NCBI GenBank assembly: GCA_017647405.1
Contig: JAGCKR010000060.1
Span: 19,575 to 83,574 of the forward strand
Origin: Alphaproteobacteria bacterium
GTDB taxonomy: Bacteria; Pseudomonadota; Alphaproteobacteria; CAAHEQ01; UBA3637
Direction of reading: 5' to 3'
DNA: 64,000 nt
This document shows positions 15,970 to 24,845 of the stretch, one piece after another. How positions within the stretch are numbered: position 1 is the stretch's first letter; every line of letters begins with the position of its first letter. The translations under genes and the position numbers were made by a program. Under the pieces are notes generated by a model, which did no database searches, was not told the origin of the DNA, and saw nothing but the letters and a program-made list of their open reading frames with translations.

Positions 15970-16944
15970 TTAATATGTGATATTTTTTAATAATTCTTTA
16001 ATTTCATCCGGTTTATCGAAAACGAATTCACCATCAGCGATGTGGATATCTTTTAATAAATCGCGGGGAATTTTAACAGCGTCTTTGGTTGTTGTCACTA
16101 ATGGCAATCCGTTTGCCTTTTTTTGCAATTGTTCGATATCAAATCTGGTATAAAAATAATGGTCCGGATAACTTTCTGTTTTTATCGGATTAACATGGTG
16201 TTCTTTTAACAGATTGAAAAATTTTTGTGGTTGCCCAATGCCGGCAAATGCTAAAACGTCTTTATTCTTTAATGCCGATAAAAATTTTGTTTTAGGTTTA
16301 AAATGGCCGGTGAAAACCGGAAGATCAATATTGTTGCGTTGTAGATAAAATGAAATACCCCATTCATCTTTTCCGGCAATTACAATAGCATCAGCTCTGT
16401 TTAATCCTTTTAAAACCGGTTCACGCAAAGGACCAGCAGGCATGACGCATTCGTTTCCAAACCCCTTTTTGCCGTCAACAACAATAAATGAAAATGTTTT
16501 AATAAGAGAAGGATTTTGAAATCCATCATCCATGACAATACATTCTGCCCCACGTCTGATGGCAAGTTGCGCACCTCTGGCTCTTTGATTATCAACAACT
16601 GTTGGGGCATAACAAGCCAGTAAAACGGCTTCGTCTCCCACATCATAGGCAGAATGGGTTTTTAAATCAACCATCACATTTTTTAAATGAGATTTATATC
16701 CATGGTTTAAAAAGAAAAAGGATTTTTTTATTTTATAAAGTTCTTTAGCAATGGCTAAACAGACCGGTGTTTTTCCTGTTCCACCGACAGAAAGGTTTCC
16801 AACACAAATAACCGGTATATTTGCTTGATAAGGTTTTGCTCTTCTAATGCGGTAAGCTGTTGCAAATGCATAAAGAGCTCCCAATGGTTTCAAAAGTTTT
16901 GATAAAAAAGAATTGGGGATATCCCAAAATTTCGGTGTGCCCAT
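15970..16944 (-). CDS. lpxK: Tetraacyldisaccharide 4'-kinase
   Basis: Phosphorylates the 4' position of the lipid A disaccharide. The N-terminal anchor is followed by CVGNLSVGGTGKTP (Walker A) near residues 47-60 and MDDGFQNPSL, containing the family's catalytic D-D-G-F-Q motif. The 324-residue length fits. It begins 86 nt after waaA and ends 15 nt before lpxL in an operon dedicated to lipid A and Kdo addition. Confidence 0.95.
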   Translation of the reverse strand: MGTPKFWDIPNSFLSKLLKPLGALYAFATAYRIRRAKPYQANIPVICVGNLSVGGTGKTPVCLAIAKELYKIKKSFFFLNHGYKSHLKNVMVDLKTHSAYDVGDEAVLLACYAPTVVDNQRARGAQLAIRRGAECIVMDDGFQNPSLIKTFSFIVVDGKKGFGNECVMPAGPLREPVLKGLNRADAIVIAGKDEWGISFYLQRNNIDLPVFTGHFKPKTKFLSALKNKDVLAFAGIGQPQKFFNLLKEHHVNPIKTESYPDHYFYTRFDIEQLQKKANGLPLVTTTKDAVKIPRDLLKDIHIADGEFVFDKPDEIKELLKNITY

Positions 16945-17030
16945 TTTTGCCTCCGCCCAAAAGAAACATTACTTTCTTTACTATATCATAAAAAATAAAG
17001 ATATCCAGTCTTTTTTTTGTTTTTTAGACC

Positions 17031-18302
17031 TTAAATATTAAATTTTTGGTGTAAGATTTCCCATACTCGATCTAAAACACTCATTTCCGATGTTGCTAAA
17101 CGTTCGGCATTTTCACGCATTTCGCTAAAATGCGCGGGTTTAATTAAAAATTGTGCAAGAATACTTGATAATTCTTCTTTATTTTGAACTTCAACAAGGG
17201 CATTTTTTTCTTTTGCCGTTGCAACAATTTCTTTGAAATTAAAAGCATATGGCCCGATAACAACAGCTCTTTTTAAGCGCATAGGTTCAAGCATGTTTTG
17301 TCCTCCGAAAGCAATCAGAGAACCCCCAACAAAAACAAAATCTGTTAATTGATATAAAAGACCCATTTCACCAATAGTATCTGCCATATAAATATCTGTA
17401 TCAGCTGTGATTTCTTCACTTTTGGAACGTCTTGCAACTTTTAATCCTTTTTTTTCAAATTGCATAATTAAAGCATCGGCTCTGTTTGGGTGACGTGGAA
17501 CAAAAACAGTTAAAAGATCCGGATATTTTTCTTTTAATGTTATGTGGATTTCGGCACCTTGTAATTCTTCGTTTTCATGAGTGCTGGCCATCGTCCAACA
17601 GGGACGATTATTAATTGCCTGATGAATTTTTTTTAGCTCTTCTTGATCAAATGGCGGATTAACAGCTGCAAATTTTAAATTTCCCGTTGAAACAACATTT
17701 TCTGCTCCCAAAACCTTTAATCTTCTGGCATCTTCTTGTGTTTGACCAAAGGAAAGAGTGAATAAAGATTGAATAGTTTTAATGATATAAGGATGTTTTT
17801 GCCAGCGAGCAAAAGATTTATCGGAAATGCGCCCGTTTAAAAGAATGAGCGGTTTTTTATTTTTTTTGATGGCTGTTAGCATATTGGGCCAAAAATCAGA
17901 CTCAAACCATAAAACAGCATCGGCATTCCAGTATTTCACAAAACGTTTTGCTGCCAAGGGGGTATCAATCGGAATAAACTGATGAAAAGCTCTTTCCGGT
18001 AATCTTTTTTTCATAAGTTCGGCAGATGTGACGGTGCCAGAGGTAACCATTACATGCATTGATTTATCTTCATCCAGCATTTTTTTTACAAGAGGAAGCA
18101 TAGATAAACATTCGCCAACACTGGCTCCATGCATCCAAATAAGTTTCCCTTTCGGCCTTTCTTTCTTTGGAAAACCTAATCGTTCATTTAAACGGGATTT
18201 ATCTTCTTTGTTTTTCAAAAGCCTGAACCCTATAAAAATTAAAATAAATGGATACAATAAAATGCAAAGACATTTATAAAAAAATAATGCTGTCATTTTC
18301 AA
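17031..18302 (-). CDS. waaA: 3-deoxy-D-manno-octulosonic acid (Kdo) transferase
   Basis: Transfers Kdo from CMP-Kdo to lipid IVA. The 423 residues start with a membrane helix, then the N-terminal GT-B domain signature WMHGASVGE with the catalytic Glu, and the second domain with ASTHENEE, FVPRHPNRAD (HP region), and FVGGSLIAFGGQNMLEP, all typical of GT30. It opens the minus-strand waaA-lpxK-lpxL group and is divergent from a small regulator gene 83 nt away. Whether it adds one or two Kdo units is not visible. Confidence 0.94.
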   Translation of the reverse strand: MKMTALFFYKCLCILLYPFILIFIGFRLLKNKEDKSRLNERLGFPKKERPKGKLIWMHGASVGECLSMLPLVKKMLDEDKSMHVMVTSGTVTSAELMKKRLPERAFHQFIPIDTPLAAKRFVKYWNADAVLWFESDFWPNMLTAIKKNKKPLILLNGRISDKSFARWQKHPYIIKTIQSLFTLSFGQTQEDARRLKVLGAENVVSTGNLKFAAVNPPFDQEELKKIHQAINNRPCWTMASTHENEELQGAEIHITLKEKYPDLLTVFVPRHPNRADALIMQFEKKGLKVARRSKSEEITADTDIYMADTIGEMGLLYQLTDFVFVGGSLIAFGGQNMLEPMRLKRAVVIGPYAFNFKEIVATAKEKNALVEVQNKEELSSILAQFLIKPAHFSEMRENAERLATSEMSVLDRVWEILHQKFNI

Positions 18303-18385
18303 TTTCTTTCTGATAATATATATTTAAGAAACGAGGTTTTTTTCTAATGGCATACTAAAATAATTCATTTAAAAAGGCAAGAAAA

Positions 18386-18973
18386 ATGATTACGGTTATT
18401 TCAAAAAATAAACTTTATACGGATACGTTATGTGATGCATTAAAAGACTTGGATGCAAAAAATTATAATCATGACAAAGAGTTTGGAGAAGCGTTGATTA
18501 TCGCTTTGGATCAAGAATTAACGGATCAGATTTTGGCTCAGGAAGTTTCTTGTCCTGTGTTGTTGATAGGTGCAACTCATGAGGAAGCTGATATTGAATT
18601 AACGGCTCCTTGTAGTTTATATGAATTAAAATTGCATTTAAAAACTTTATTGGAAAAGAAAAATGCAGCTCAGGTTTTTGAAAATAAACGTTTTTTGTTT
18701 GATGGGGCGAAACGTTCACTGTATGATAAAAAAACAAAAAAGGATTATTATTTAACAGAAAAAGAAACAGATTTGATTTCTTTTTTGGTTCGTTCATTGC
18801 CGGAAGGTGCTTCAAAAACAGATTTGCTCACTGAAGTTTGGAAATATCGAGCAGATATTGAAACGCATACAGTTGAATCTCATATCTATGCGTTAAGGCA
18901 AAAAATTGGCGAAAAGGCGGCCGAAAGTTTATTAAAAAATAATGACGAGGGATATATCTTGGTTAATGAATAA
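18386..18973 (+). CDS. OmpR/PhoB-type winged-helix regulator with degenerate receiver
   Basis: 195 residues. The C-terminal half (about 105-195) is a clear OmpR-type DNA-binding domain: YYLTEKETDLISFLV, then SKTDLLTEVWKY and THTVESHIYALRQKIGE (recognition helix) and a final hairpin EGYILV. The N-terminal 90 residues look like a shortened receiver (MITVISKNKLYTDTLCDAL ... PVLLIGAT) but lack the acidic pocket, the phospho-acceptor Asp and a convincing conserved Lys. So it probably works without a classical kinase. It stands alone, divergent from waaA, with a strong terminator after it; an envelope role is only suggested by position. Confidence 0.85.
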   Translation: MITVISKNKLYTDTLCDALKDLDAKNYNHDKEFGEALIIALDQELTDQILAQEVSCPVLLIGATHEEADIELTAPCSLYELKLHLKTLLEKKNAAQVFENKRFLFDGAKRSLYDKKTKKDYYLTEKETDLISFLVRSLPEGASKTDLLTEVWKYRADIETHTVESHIYALRQKIGEKAAESLLKNNDEGYILVNE

Positions 18974-18978
18974 AAAAA

Positions 18979-19008
18979 AGCGGCTTTTCAAGCCGCTCTT
19001 TTTTTTAT
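18979..19008. terminator. Terminator between the winged-helix gene and the DUF2934 gene
   Basis: AGCGGCTT/AAGCCGCT stem with TTC loop, T8 on the plus strand and A-run upstream giving T8 on the minus strand. Confidence 0.9.
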
Positions 19009-19017
19009 TTCTTTTTA

Positions 19018-19434
19018 TTAGATCAAAGATTTTTTGTTTGTTTTGATATTCAAACCATTGTTGATGTTTGAATTTAAAGAAACTTTTGATTTTAATGAAG
19101 AAACATTTGATTTAAATCCGTATGCATTATTGATAGCGGCATTTGATTTAATTGTTGTTTGTGCAGAAACAGCTTTCAAATTTGTTTTTGCTTTTGTTGT
19201 TTTTGTAATCGTGGAAGCTTTTGATGTTTTAGAAGCTGTTTTTGTGCTTGTTTTTGTTGAAGCAGAAGCTTTTTTTGTTGTGCATTTTGATGTTTTGCAA
19301 GATGATTTTGAATTCATCAATTTATCGCAAGCTTTTTGCCAGAATTCATTTTCTTGACCCCAAGGACGGCCGGATTCTTCCCACATGTAATAAGCCGTCA
19401 AACGGATTTCTTCCTCATTTGTGTATTTTTTCAT
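19018..19434 (-). CDS. DUF2934 protein with Lys/Thr/Ser-rich tail
   Basis: ATG 19434 follows AGAGGAG; 138 residues. Residues 7-40 (EEIRLTAYYMWEESGRPWGQ and on) form the DUF2934 helical hairpin, a short domain common in proteobacteria and of unknown function. Two cysteines follow (SSCKTSKCTTKK), then about 45 residues composed almost only of Lys, Thr, Ser and Ala with a KT(S/A) rhythm, and an Asn/Ser/Lys tail. The basic low-complexity tail resembles histone H1-like or PHA-granule-type DNA-binding tails, so nucleic-acid binding is possible but unproven. Confidence 0.7.
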   Translation of the reverse strand: MKKYTNEEEIRLTAYYMWEESGRPWGQENEFWQKACDKLMNSKSSCKTSKCTTKKASASTKTSTKTASKTSKASTITKTTKAKTNLKAVSAQTTIKSNAAINNAYGFKSNVSSLKSKVSLNSNINNGLNIKTNKKSLI

Positions 19435-19604
19435 AATAAAAACTCCTCTAGTAAATGTGAAACTCAACTAGAATATAAAATAAATAATTTTTTAATTCAA
19501 TTCCTTTTTTATTGTTTTATGAAAAAAGAAAAATTATTTTGATTTTTTTTATTAATAAATAGTTAATCATTTACTTTTTGTTAATAAAAAAAGAATTTGT
19601 TAAG

Positions 19605-19638
19605 TAAAAAAAGAGAAAAACAAAAAATTTTTCTCTTT
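19605..19638 (-). terminator. Terminator of the U32-family gene
   Basis: AAAGAGAAAAA / TTTTTCTCTTT perfect 11-bp stem (19610-19620 / 19628-19638); on the minus strand it is followed by T7. The 19435-19604 stretch holds nothing else recognisable. Confidence 0.6.
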
Positions 19639-19668
19639 AAAAAATTGCGATTCGGAAAAAAGATAAAT

Positions 19669-20961
19669 TTATCCAATTTTTGTTCGCACAACCGTCAGGG
19701 CTGGTAATAAATCACGGATTTCTTTTTTAAGAGGAATTTCAACGGATTGGCCAAGATGACCGGAAGAAATTTCTTCTGTTTCGGTTCCTGTTCTGTGGTC
19801 ATAAAGTTCCGTAACAGTAATACGAATAGGATCAAGTTTATAAGGAGATAAAAATTCAAGTTCCATTCCTTTTTGAATTTTATGTTTGATTTCCATGATA
19901 ATGCGATCTTCTTTTTCCCCTTTAACAAGACCGGCATATCGCCATGTTCCATCGCTTGCCGAAACATCATAATTATGTGCTTCAGGGCCGGCATTTCCGT
20001 CTAAGAATCCAACGGTATAACCACGAGATTGAAGTGTCATCAGTTCTTCCATATATTTATCTGGTGACCAATTTTCAGGATCGTTAAACCAATCGTCAAT
20101 GGCGTGGCGATATGTTCTGGCAGTAATGGCGGCATAGTATTCTGATTTATTTCGTCCTTCAATTTTAAAAGAATCAATGCCGATAGGAAGAAGGTCATTT
20201 AAACGTGGCAACCAACATAAATCCCTTGAATTCATGATATATGTGCCATTTTCATCTTCATCAATTTGCATTAGTTCACCCGTTCTTGTTTCTTCTTCAA
20301 TATAATAAGTATTTTCTGATTTTGGATGAATAGGTGCAGATTCATATATTTTATAACGCCATCTGCAAGAATGAGCACAATTTCCTTTGTTAGCGCTTCT
20401 ACCAGTCATAAAGTTTGAAAGCAGGCAACGACCTGAATAACTGACACATAAAGCCCCATGAATAAATGTTTCAATTTTAATGTCAGGGCATTGTTCTCTG
20501 ATTTCTTTGATTTCAGATAGAGGAACTTCGCGCCCTAAAACGCAAAGACTGGCCCCTTGTTTTTTCCAAAAATTAACCGTGAGAGTTGAGCAAACATTTG
20601 CTTGTGTTGAAATATGAAGAGGCAACGTTGGAATTTCTTCTTGAATGCGAGCAAAAATACCAGGATCGGCTACAATGACACCATCTGGATTCAAATCTTT
20701 TAGAAGAGTGATAAAGTTTTCGATTTTTTCGATATCTTTATTATGCGTGAATAAATTAACAGTGAGGTATACTTTTTTGCCAAGCAAATGAGCATATTCA
20801 ATGCCTTCCTTCATTTCTTCAGGAGTAAATGAAATTTTATTTCGAAGGCAAACACCAGGCATACCGGCATAAACGGCATCTGCCCCATATAAGAAGGCTG
20901 TTTTTAATCTATTAAGTGAACCAGCTGGAAGTAAAAGTTCCGGTTTTTTGATTTCTTTCAT
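19669..20961 (-). CDS. trhP: U32 peptidase-family protein, probable tRNA 5-hydroxyuridine synthase TrhP (YegQ-like)
   Basis: 430 residues matching the U32 family: KPELLLPAGSLNRLKTAFLYGADAVYAG at the start, then IVADPGIFARIQ, HISTQANVCS, and the diagnostic cysteine block GALCVSYSGRCLLSNF ... GNCAHSCRW (about 165-200) that binds an iron-sulfur cluster. The C-terminal half with DSFKIEGRNKSEYYA and a final beta domain fits the TrhP (YegQ) subgroup, which helps make 5-hydroxyuridine at tRNA position 34, rather than RlhA or UbiU. Subgroup choice rests on length and end domain. It has its own consensus promoter, back to back with that of gpmI. Confidence 0.8.
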   Translation of the reverse strand: MKEIKKPELLLPAGSLNRLKTAFLYGADAVYAGMPGVCLRNKISFTPEEMKEGIEYAHLLGKKVYLTVNLFTHNKDIEKIENFITLLKDLNPDGVIVADPGIFARIQEEIPTLPLHISTQANVCSTLTVNFWKKQGASLCVLGREVPLSEIKEIREQCPDIKIETFIHGALCVSYSGRCLLSNFMTGRSANKGNCAHSCRWRYKIYESAPIHPKSENTYYIEEETRTGELMQIDEDENGTYIMNSRDLCWLPRLNDLLPIGIDSFKIEGRNKSEYYAAITARTYRHAIDDWFNDPENWSPDKYMEELMTLQSRGYTVGFLDGNAGPEAHNYDVSASDGTWRYAGLVKGEKEDRIIMEIKHKIQKGMELEFLSPYKLDPIRITVTELYDHRTGTETEEISSGHLGQSVEIPLKKEIRDLLPALTVVRTKIG

Positions 20962-20993
20962 TTTTTTATCCTTTTTAATTTTATTTTGGGCGT

Positions 20994-21022
20994 ATTATAT
21001 CCTTTTTTTTAAGAAAAATCAA
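20994..21022 (-). promoter_or_regulatory. Promoter of trhP
   Basis: TTGATT (21022-21017), 17-nt spacer, TATAAT (20999-20994). Confidence 0.75.
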
Positions 21023-21029
21023 AAAAATA

Positions 21030-21059
21030 TTACACTTTTTTAAGTTTTTGCTTTATAAT
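21030..21059 (+). promoter_or_regulatory. Promoter of gpmI
   Basis: TTACAC (21030-21035), 18-nt spacer, TATAAT (21054-21059). The -35 box is weak; the -10 is perfect. Confidence 0.5.
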
Positions 21060-21145
21060 GGCGAACATTGGTTGAAAAAGGAGTTGACTTTTTAAATTTA
21101 GAAAACAACATCTTTTATATTAAAAATGATAAGAAAGGATTGAAT

Positions 21146-22675
21146 ATGACAAGACAAAAACCTGTTGTGCTTTGTATTTTGGATGGTTGGGGATATCGCG
21201 CTGAAACGGATTATAATGCCATTGAAACGGGGAATACTCCTGTTTGGCACAATTTGATTAAAGAATATCCGACAACAATGCTCAAAACTTCCGGTTTGGA
21301 TGTTGGTTTGCCGGCAGGTCAAATGGGTAACTCAGAAGTGGGGCATACGAATTTGGGAGCAGGGCGTGTTGTTTTGCAGGATTTGCCTCGTATTGATAAA
21401 GCGATAGAGACAAAAACATTAAACGAAAATCCTGTTTTATTAGATTTAATTGAAAGTTTGAAAAAATCAGGTGGCGTCTGTCATTTAATGGGACTTATTG
21501 GTCATGGGGGCGTTCATGCACAACAAACGCATATTATTGCACTTGCTAAAATTTTAGATGAAGCAGGGGTAAAGGTTTGGTTGCATTGCTTTATGGATGG
21601 TCGTGATACGGCACCGGATTCAGGTCTTGGCTTTGTGAAAGAATTAAATGGGGCGTTGGCCGGTTGTTTAAATGTTAAAATTGCAACGGTATCTGGTCGC
21701 TATTATGCCATGGATCGGGATAACAGATGGGAACGTATTGATCTTGCTTATCAAGCTCTTGTCGATGCAAAAGGAAAGCGTTTTGAAACGGCTGAAAGTG
21801 CGATTGAAAGTTCTTATTCTGAAAAAGTTTATGATGAATTTATTATTCCGTGCGTAATTGGGGATTATGAAGGAATGAAAGATGGTGATGGTTTAATTAT
21901 GTCAAACTATCGCTCTGATCGTGCAAGAGAAATCACCCGTATTTTATTGCAATCGGATTTTGATGCTGCTCCTCGTTCACGTGTTGTGCAATTTGCTGGA
22001 GCTGTGGCGATGACGGAATATTCTGTTGAGCATAATAAATGGCTTAAAGTTTTGTTCCCACCTGAAGAATTAACCAATATTTTTGGCGAAGTGATTGCGC
22101 AACATGGTTTAAAACAATTACGTATCGCTGAAACAGAAAAATATGCTCATGTTACTTTCTTTTTTAATGGTGGTAAAGAAACATTATTCCCGAATGAAGA
22201 ACGCATTTTGGTTCCAAGTCCAAAAGTAGCGACTTATGATTTGAAACCGGAAATGTCAGCCATTGAAGTGACGGATAAATTAGTTGAAGCTATCAATGAA
22301 GATAAATTTGATGTGATTATCGTTAACTATGCTAATGGCGATATGGTTGGTCATACTGGGGTGATGGAAGCAGCTGTCAAAGCAGTTGAAACAGTGGATG
22401 CTTGTTTAGGTCGAGTTGTTGAGGCTGTTAAAGCTAAAGATGGAGCTGTTTTTGTTACAGCTGACCACGGGAATGCTGAACGCATGAAAGATGAAATAAC
22501 GGGTGCACCATATACGGCACATACGAACACTCCGGTGATGGCGGTTTTGGTAAATGCACATGGTGTTAAAGGATTAAAAGAAGGTTGTTTGGCAGATGTT
22601 GCCCCAACTCTTCTTGAAATTATGAATATTGCTCAGCCAAGTGATATGACGGGTACTTCTTTAATTGAAAAATAA
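21146..22675 (+). CDS. gpmI: 2,3-bisphosphoglycerate-independent phosphoglycerate mutase
   Basis: Interconverts 3- and 2-phosphoglycerate in glycolysis using two metal ions. ATG 21146 follows AAAGGA and gives 509 residues, close to the 510-515 norm; a frame reaching back to 21068 lacks a ribosome site. Signatures: LCILDGWGYR (first metal Asp), GLPAGQMGNSEVGHTNLGAG with the phospho-serine nucleophile, GHGGVHAQQTH, FMDGRDTAPDSG, GRYYAMDRDNRWER, and HGNAERM near the C-terminus. It is the only glycolytic gene here, in a single-gene transcript with its own promoter and terminator. Confidence 0.97.
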   Translation: MTRQKPVVLCILDGWGYRAETDYNAIETGNTPVWHNLIKEYPTTMLKTSGLDVGLPAGQMGNSEVGHTNLGAGRVVLQDLPRIDKAIETKTLNENPVLLDLIESLKKSGGVCHLMGLIGHGGVHAQQTHIIALAKILDEAGVKVWLHCFMDGRDTAPDSGLGFVKELNGALAGCLNVKIATVSGRYYAMDRDNRWERIDLAYQALVDAKGKRFETAESAIESSYSEKVYDEFIIPCVIGDYEGMKDGDGLIMSNYRSDRAREITRILLQSDFDAAPRSRVVQFAGAVAMTEYSVEHNKWLKVLFPPEELTNIFGEVIAQHGLKQLRIAETEKYAHVTFFFNGGKETLFPNEERILVPSPKVATYDLKPEMSAIEVTDKLVEAINEDKFDVIIVNYANGDMVGHTGVMEAAVKAVETVDACLGRVVEAVKAKDGAVFVTADHGNAERMKDEITGAPYTAHTNTPVMAVLVNAHGVKGLKEGCLADVAPTLLEIMNIAQPSDMTGTSLIEK

Positions 22676-22690
22676 GAAGTTTCTTAAAAT

Positions 22691-22727
22691 AAAAAACTCA
22701 CTTAAAGGGATTTTAAGTGAGTTTTTT
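22691..22727. terminator. Bidirectional terminator between gpmI and mnmA
   Basis: AACTCACTTAAA / TTTAAGTGAGTT perfect 12-bp stem, flanked by A6 and T6. Confidence 0.9.
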
Positions 22728-22760
22728 ATTACTTTTGAATTTGTTAAGTCATGCTGATTG

Positions 22761-23825
22761 TTATATAATCACGCCGCCGCATAACACACAATCATCTTGA
22801 TAGCAAACAACCGATTGACCTTTTGTGAGAGCGCTTTGTTCTTCATCAAAAACAACTTCAATTTCAGTATCAGACAGACGAATAAGTGTTGCAGGAACAG
22901 AACGACCGGCCGAGCGATATTTTGCCATCACAGGGAAGGGCGTGTTTAAAGGGATATCTATTCCGCCTATAACAACTTCATTTGCCAAGCATTTTTTTGA
23001 AAATGTGGCTTCTTTGGGGGCAACGATCACTTCATTATTTTTAGCATCAAGTTCAACAACATAAAGCGGAACAGGATGCGCAATGCCAAGTCCTTTGCGT
23101 TGGCCAATGGTGTAATTAAAAAAGCCTTCGTGATGTCCCAAAATTGTGCCGTTAATATGACGAATAACTCCTTTTTTAGGAGATTGCTCTAAAAGATCGG
23201 CATAATCTCCACTATAAAAATCCTGACTATCTTTTTTCTCAGCAACAGGAATGTTTCTTTCCATAGCCATGTTGCGCACTTCTTCTTTTGTGAAATTACC
23301 AAGAGGGAACATAATGGTTTTAAGTTGTTCTTGTGTTAGGCGATAAAGAAAATAGCTTTGATCTTTTTTTTCGTCTTTGCCTTTTTTTAGGATATATTTC
23401 CCATTTTTTTCTTCAATATTGGCATAATGACCTGTGGCAAAACAATCAAATTCAACGCCTTCTTTTTTTGCGCGTTCTAATAAAAGACCAAACTTCATTT
23501 CGGCATTGCATTTAATGCAAGGGTTGGGCGTTGTTCCATTCAAATACGATTCTTTAAAATATTTTAAAACAGTTTGTTTATATTCTTCTGAGCAATCAAG
23601 AATAACCGTTTCAATGCCGTGATTTTTTGCCCATTCTTGTGCCAATTTATAATCTTCTTTTTCTTTTGGACCATAACAAGAGTTTATAGATTCTTTTAAA
23701 TTTGGAATATCTTTATTATAAATTGACATGCTCAGACCAATAACGTCATATCCTTGTTCTTTTAAAAGAAGCGCTGCCAAAGTTGAATCCACTCCACCAC
23801 TTAATCCAATTGCTATTTTTTTCAT
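22761..23825 (-). CDS. mnmA: tRNA 2-thiouridine(34) synthase MnmA, variant lacking the second catalytic Cys
   Basis: Adenylates and thiolates U34 of Lys, Glu and Gln tRNAs. The PP-loop SGGVDST is at residues 9-15 and the tRNA-binding core KYILKKGKDEKKDQSYFLYRL follows. In place of the E. coli PNPDxxCN motif it has PNPC103-I-K-C106-N. The second conserved Cys, which in E. coli sits in DSTGIC, is replaced: here the segment reads DSQDFY204SGDY. A CVLCGG pair occurs near the C-terminus. So it belongs to a distinct MnmA subclass, seen by eye as more like Firmicutes/Spirochaete types; chemistry may rely on the CxxC. It is 9 nt downstream of the antiporter gene and shares its promoter. Confidence 0.88.
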   Translation of the reverse strand: MKKIAIGLSGGVDSTLAALLLKEQGYDVIGLSMSIYNKDIPNLKESINSCYGPKEKEDYKLAQEWAKNHGIETVILDCSEEYKQTVLKYFKESYLNGTTPNPCIKCNAEMKFGLLLERAKKEGVEFDCFATGHYANIEEKNGKYILKKGKDEKKDQSYFLYRLTQEQLKTIMFPLGNFTKEEVRNMAMERNIPVAEKKDSQDFYSGDYADLLEQSPKKGVIRHINGTILGHHEGFFNYTIGQRKGLGIAHPVPLYVVELDAKNNEVIVAPKEATFSKKCLANEVVIGGIDIPLNTPFPVMAKYRSAGRSVPATLIRLSDTEIEVVFDEEQSALTKGQSVVCYQDDCVLCGGVII

Positions 23826-23834
23826 AAACGCTCC

Positions 23835-24749
23835 TTAAAATAAATACCAGATATAGCCTGCATAAGAAAGTAAAAATAAAACACCAATGGTTCGTGAAAA
23901 ACATTTCTGCCAAAAGGCGATAGTAGTTAAAATAGTAGCAACCAAAAGCATAATTACTGAATCAATTTGCATATTAGCATCAATTTTAATCGGTAAAACA
24001 AGGGCGACTGCTCCTAAAATGAAAAGGGCATTATAAATATTTGATCCGACAACATTTCCAAACGCAACACCGTTTTCTTTTTTTAATGAAGCAACCATGG
24101 AGGCGGCAAGTTCCGGTAGCGATGTGCCGACCGCAACAATGGTCAGGCCGATAACGGCTTCTGAAACACCCCAAATCCTGGCCAATGTAATGGCATTATC
24201 AATCAAAAATTTGGCGCCCAGCATAGTCAGTGCAATACCAATAATTGAGATGATAAGGGCTTTGGGTAGGGACATTTTTGGGCTTTCTTCTTCATCTTCT
24301 TTATGATTTTTTTTGTCTGTTTTATAGCAATAATAAACATAGCCAATTAATGTTAAAACAAAAATAAGACCCATAAATCGATTAATGAATCCTAAATAAG
24401 AGGCGATGACAACAAAGATACTGGCAATCATTAAAACAAGCCCATCGCGTTTAAAATCTTTGATGTCAATTTTAACAGGATGAACAACGGTAGCAGCGCC
24501 TAACACCAGTAAAATATTGGCAATATTTGAACCGATAACATTTCCGACAGCAATGCCGTTTGATCCTTTAAAAACGGAAATAAGTGAGGCGAGAAGCTCA
24601 GGGGTTGAAGTGCCAAATCCCACCAAAACAAGGCCGATCACAAGAGACGAAAGCCCCATTTTTTTGGCTACATTAACGGAACCATCAACAAGCAAATTTC
24701 CCCCGTAAACAAGCAAACAAAGACCGATAATAAGCATTAAATAAACCAT
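23835..24749 (-). CDS. Calcium/sodium (cation) antiporter, CaCA family, YrbG-like
   Basis: 304 residues forming two homologous halves of about five helices each. Both alpha repeats are clear: GFGTSTPELLASLISVFKG with GNVIGSNIANILLVLG, and AVGTSLPELAASMVASLK with GNVVGSNIYNALFILG; the G-T-S-x-PE and GN-x-xGSN motifs coordinate the cation. A charged loop (KTDKKNHKEDEEESPK) separates the halves. YrbG-type proteins exchange Ca2+ for Na+ or H+ in the inner membrane. It is the first gene of a two-gene unit with mnmA. Confidence 0.92.
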   Translation of the reverse strand: MVYLMLIIGLCLLVYGGNLLVDGSVNVAKKMGLSSLVIGLVLVGFGTSTPELLASLISVFKGSNGIAVGNVIGSNIANILLVLGAATVVHPVKIDIKDFKRDGLVLMIASIFVVIASYLGFINRFMGLIFVLTLIGYVYYCYKTDKKNHKEDEEESPKMSLPKALIISIIGIALTMLGAKFLIDNAITLARIWGVSEAVIGLTIVAVGTSLPELAASMVASLKKENGVAFGNVVGSNIYNALFILGAVALVLPIKIDANMQIDSVIMLLVATILTTIAFWQKCFSRTIGVLFLLSYAGYIWYLF

Positions 24750-24783
24750 GTTTTCCTCTTTTCTTTAAAGTTAAAGTGAAAAT

Positions 24784-24812
24784 ATTTTAACTGATTTTCT
24801 TTTTTTTTGCAA
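24784..24812 (-). promoter_or_regulatory. Promoter of the antiporter-mnmA unit
   Basis: TTGCAA (24812-24807), 17-nt spacer, TAAAAT (24789-24784). Confidence 0.6.
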
Positions 24813-24845
24813 ATTGAAAAAAGAGATCTTTTGAATATAATTTTA

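Noticed and set aside
19034..19357. 107-residue open frame opposite the DUF2934 gene
   Set aside because: It is the antisense shadow of the Lys/Thr-rich tail, giving a Val/Phe-rich pseudo-membrane protein.
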